Made by a program: the position numbers and the translations under genes. The notes beneath the pieces are model-generated. The model was not told the DNA's origin. It did no database searches and worked only from the letters and a program-made list of their open reading frames with translations. DNA of 6,688 nucleotides from an uncultured Eubacteriales bacterium (GTDB lineage: Bacteria; Bacillota; Clostridia; Oscillospirales; CAG-382): assembly GCA_900550505.1 (NCBI GenBank), contig URSI01000065.1, positions 1 through 6,688 on the forward strand, in the 5' to 3' direction. Shown piece by piece: positions 6,590 to 6,688 of this stretch; position 1 is the stretch's first letter, and the number at the start of each line of letters is the position of its first letter.

Positions 6590-6601
6590 ATTCATATAGT
6601 A

Positions 6602-6688
6602 TTATTCTGAATCTTCTAGTACTTCATTATAGTAAGCAGCTACTCTGTCAAATTCTTCTTCCTCAGGAACTACTAACTCTTCATCTTC
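6602..6688 (-). CDS. C-terminal 28 codons of an acidic protein, DUF1292/YrzB-like (5' end beyond the window)
   Basis: A frame open from the right edge ends at TAA (6602-6604). The 28 residues read EDEELVVPEEEEFDRVAAYY then NEVLEDSE. The pattern E(E)FDRVAxYxN followed by a short acidic tail resembles the C-terminus of DUF1292 (YrzB-like) proteins, small acidic proteins of unknown function widespread in Firmicutes. With so few residues, and acidic ones at that, the family call is tentative; that this is coding is likelier, because the stop is followed by a hairpin at once. Codon use is strikingly AT-rich (TTA, CTA, GTA, AGA, GAA); only 4 of 28 third positions are G or C, unlike the genes to the left. 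It lies on the same strand as the operon and 57 nt upstream of rimP, so read-through into rimP is possible. Confidence 0.6.
   Translation of the reverse strand, partial: EDEELVVPEEEEFDRVAAYYNEVLEDSE

Noticed and set aside
6545..6601. Sigma-A-like promoter using TTGCCA and TATAGA before rimP
   Set aside because: The spacing is 14 nt, the -35-like box lies inside the hairpin stem, and the -10-like box overlaps the rimP ribosome binding site, which would leave almost no leader.

Overview
The window is one coherent bacterial housekeeping locus: the rimP-nusA-infB transcription/translation operon, read entirely from the minus strand (right to left). In transcription order it holds the 3' end of an unrelated-looking acidic protein gene, a small hairpin, then rimP, nusA, ylxR, ylxQ (L7Ae/L30e-type protein), infB, rbfA, a DHH/DHHA1 phosphoesterase of the NrnA type, and the first ~60% of truB, which runs off the left edge. 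The order nusA-ylxR-ylxQ-infB-rbfA-DHH-truB, with ylxR and ylxQ between nusA and infB and an NrnA-like gene between rbfA and truB, is typical of Firmicutes and especially Clostridia. The moderately high GC of the operon and the style of the proteins (short NusA without C-terminal acidic repeats, IF2 of about 794 aa, TruB with GTLDPDATGVLPV) suggest an Oscillospiraceae/Ruminococcaceae-like member of Clostridia. That placement is an inference, not a demonstrated identification.

Layout. Right edge (6602-6688): last 28 codons of an acidic protein resembling the C-terminus of DUF1292/YrzB proteins, with AT-rich codons unlike the rest of the window. 6545-6601: 57-nt spacer with a perfect 8-bp hairpin (6570-6589) and the rimP ribosome binding site. 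4926-6544: rimP, nusA. 4332-4939: ylxR and ylxQ. 4236-4331: the only other real gap, a 96-nt infB leader with a 7-bp hairpin and a Shine-Dalgarno-like sequence in an unexpected place. 1-4235: infB, rbfA, DHH gene, truB. No stretch over 100 nt lacks a gene. I see no tRNA, rRNA, CRISPR, insertion sequence or prophage signal.

How the genes work together. RimP and RbfA mature the 30S subunit. NusA controls pausing, termination and antitermination. IF2 places initiator tRNA and joins the subunits. TruB makes pseudouridine 55 in tRNA. YlxQ is a likely kink-turn RNA binder and YlxR a small RNA-related regulator. The DHH enzyme probably degrades short RNA oligonucleotides or pAp or a cyclic dinucleotide product. 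Junctions are tight: nusA/ylxR overlap 14 nt, ylxR/ylxQ 4 nt, infB/rbfA 1 nt, rbfA/DHH 20 nt and DHH/truB 4 nt, so most genes are probably translationally coupled.

I found no undescribed system here. The points worth a second look are small: the infB leader, the diverged core motif of RimP, an altered DHHA1 motif, and the abrupt change of codon use at the right edge.
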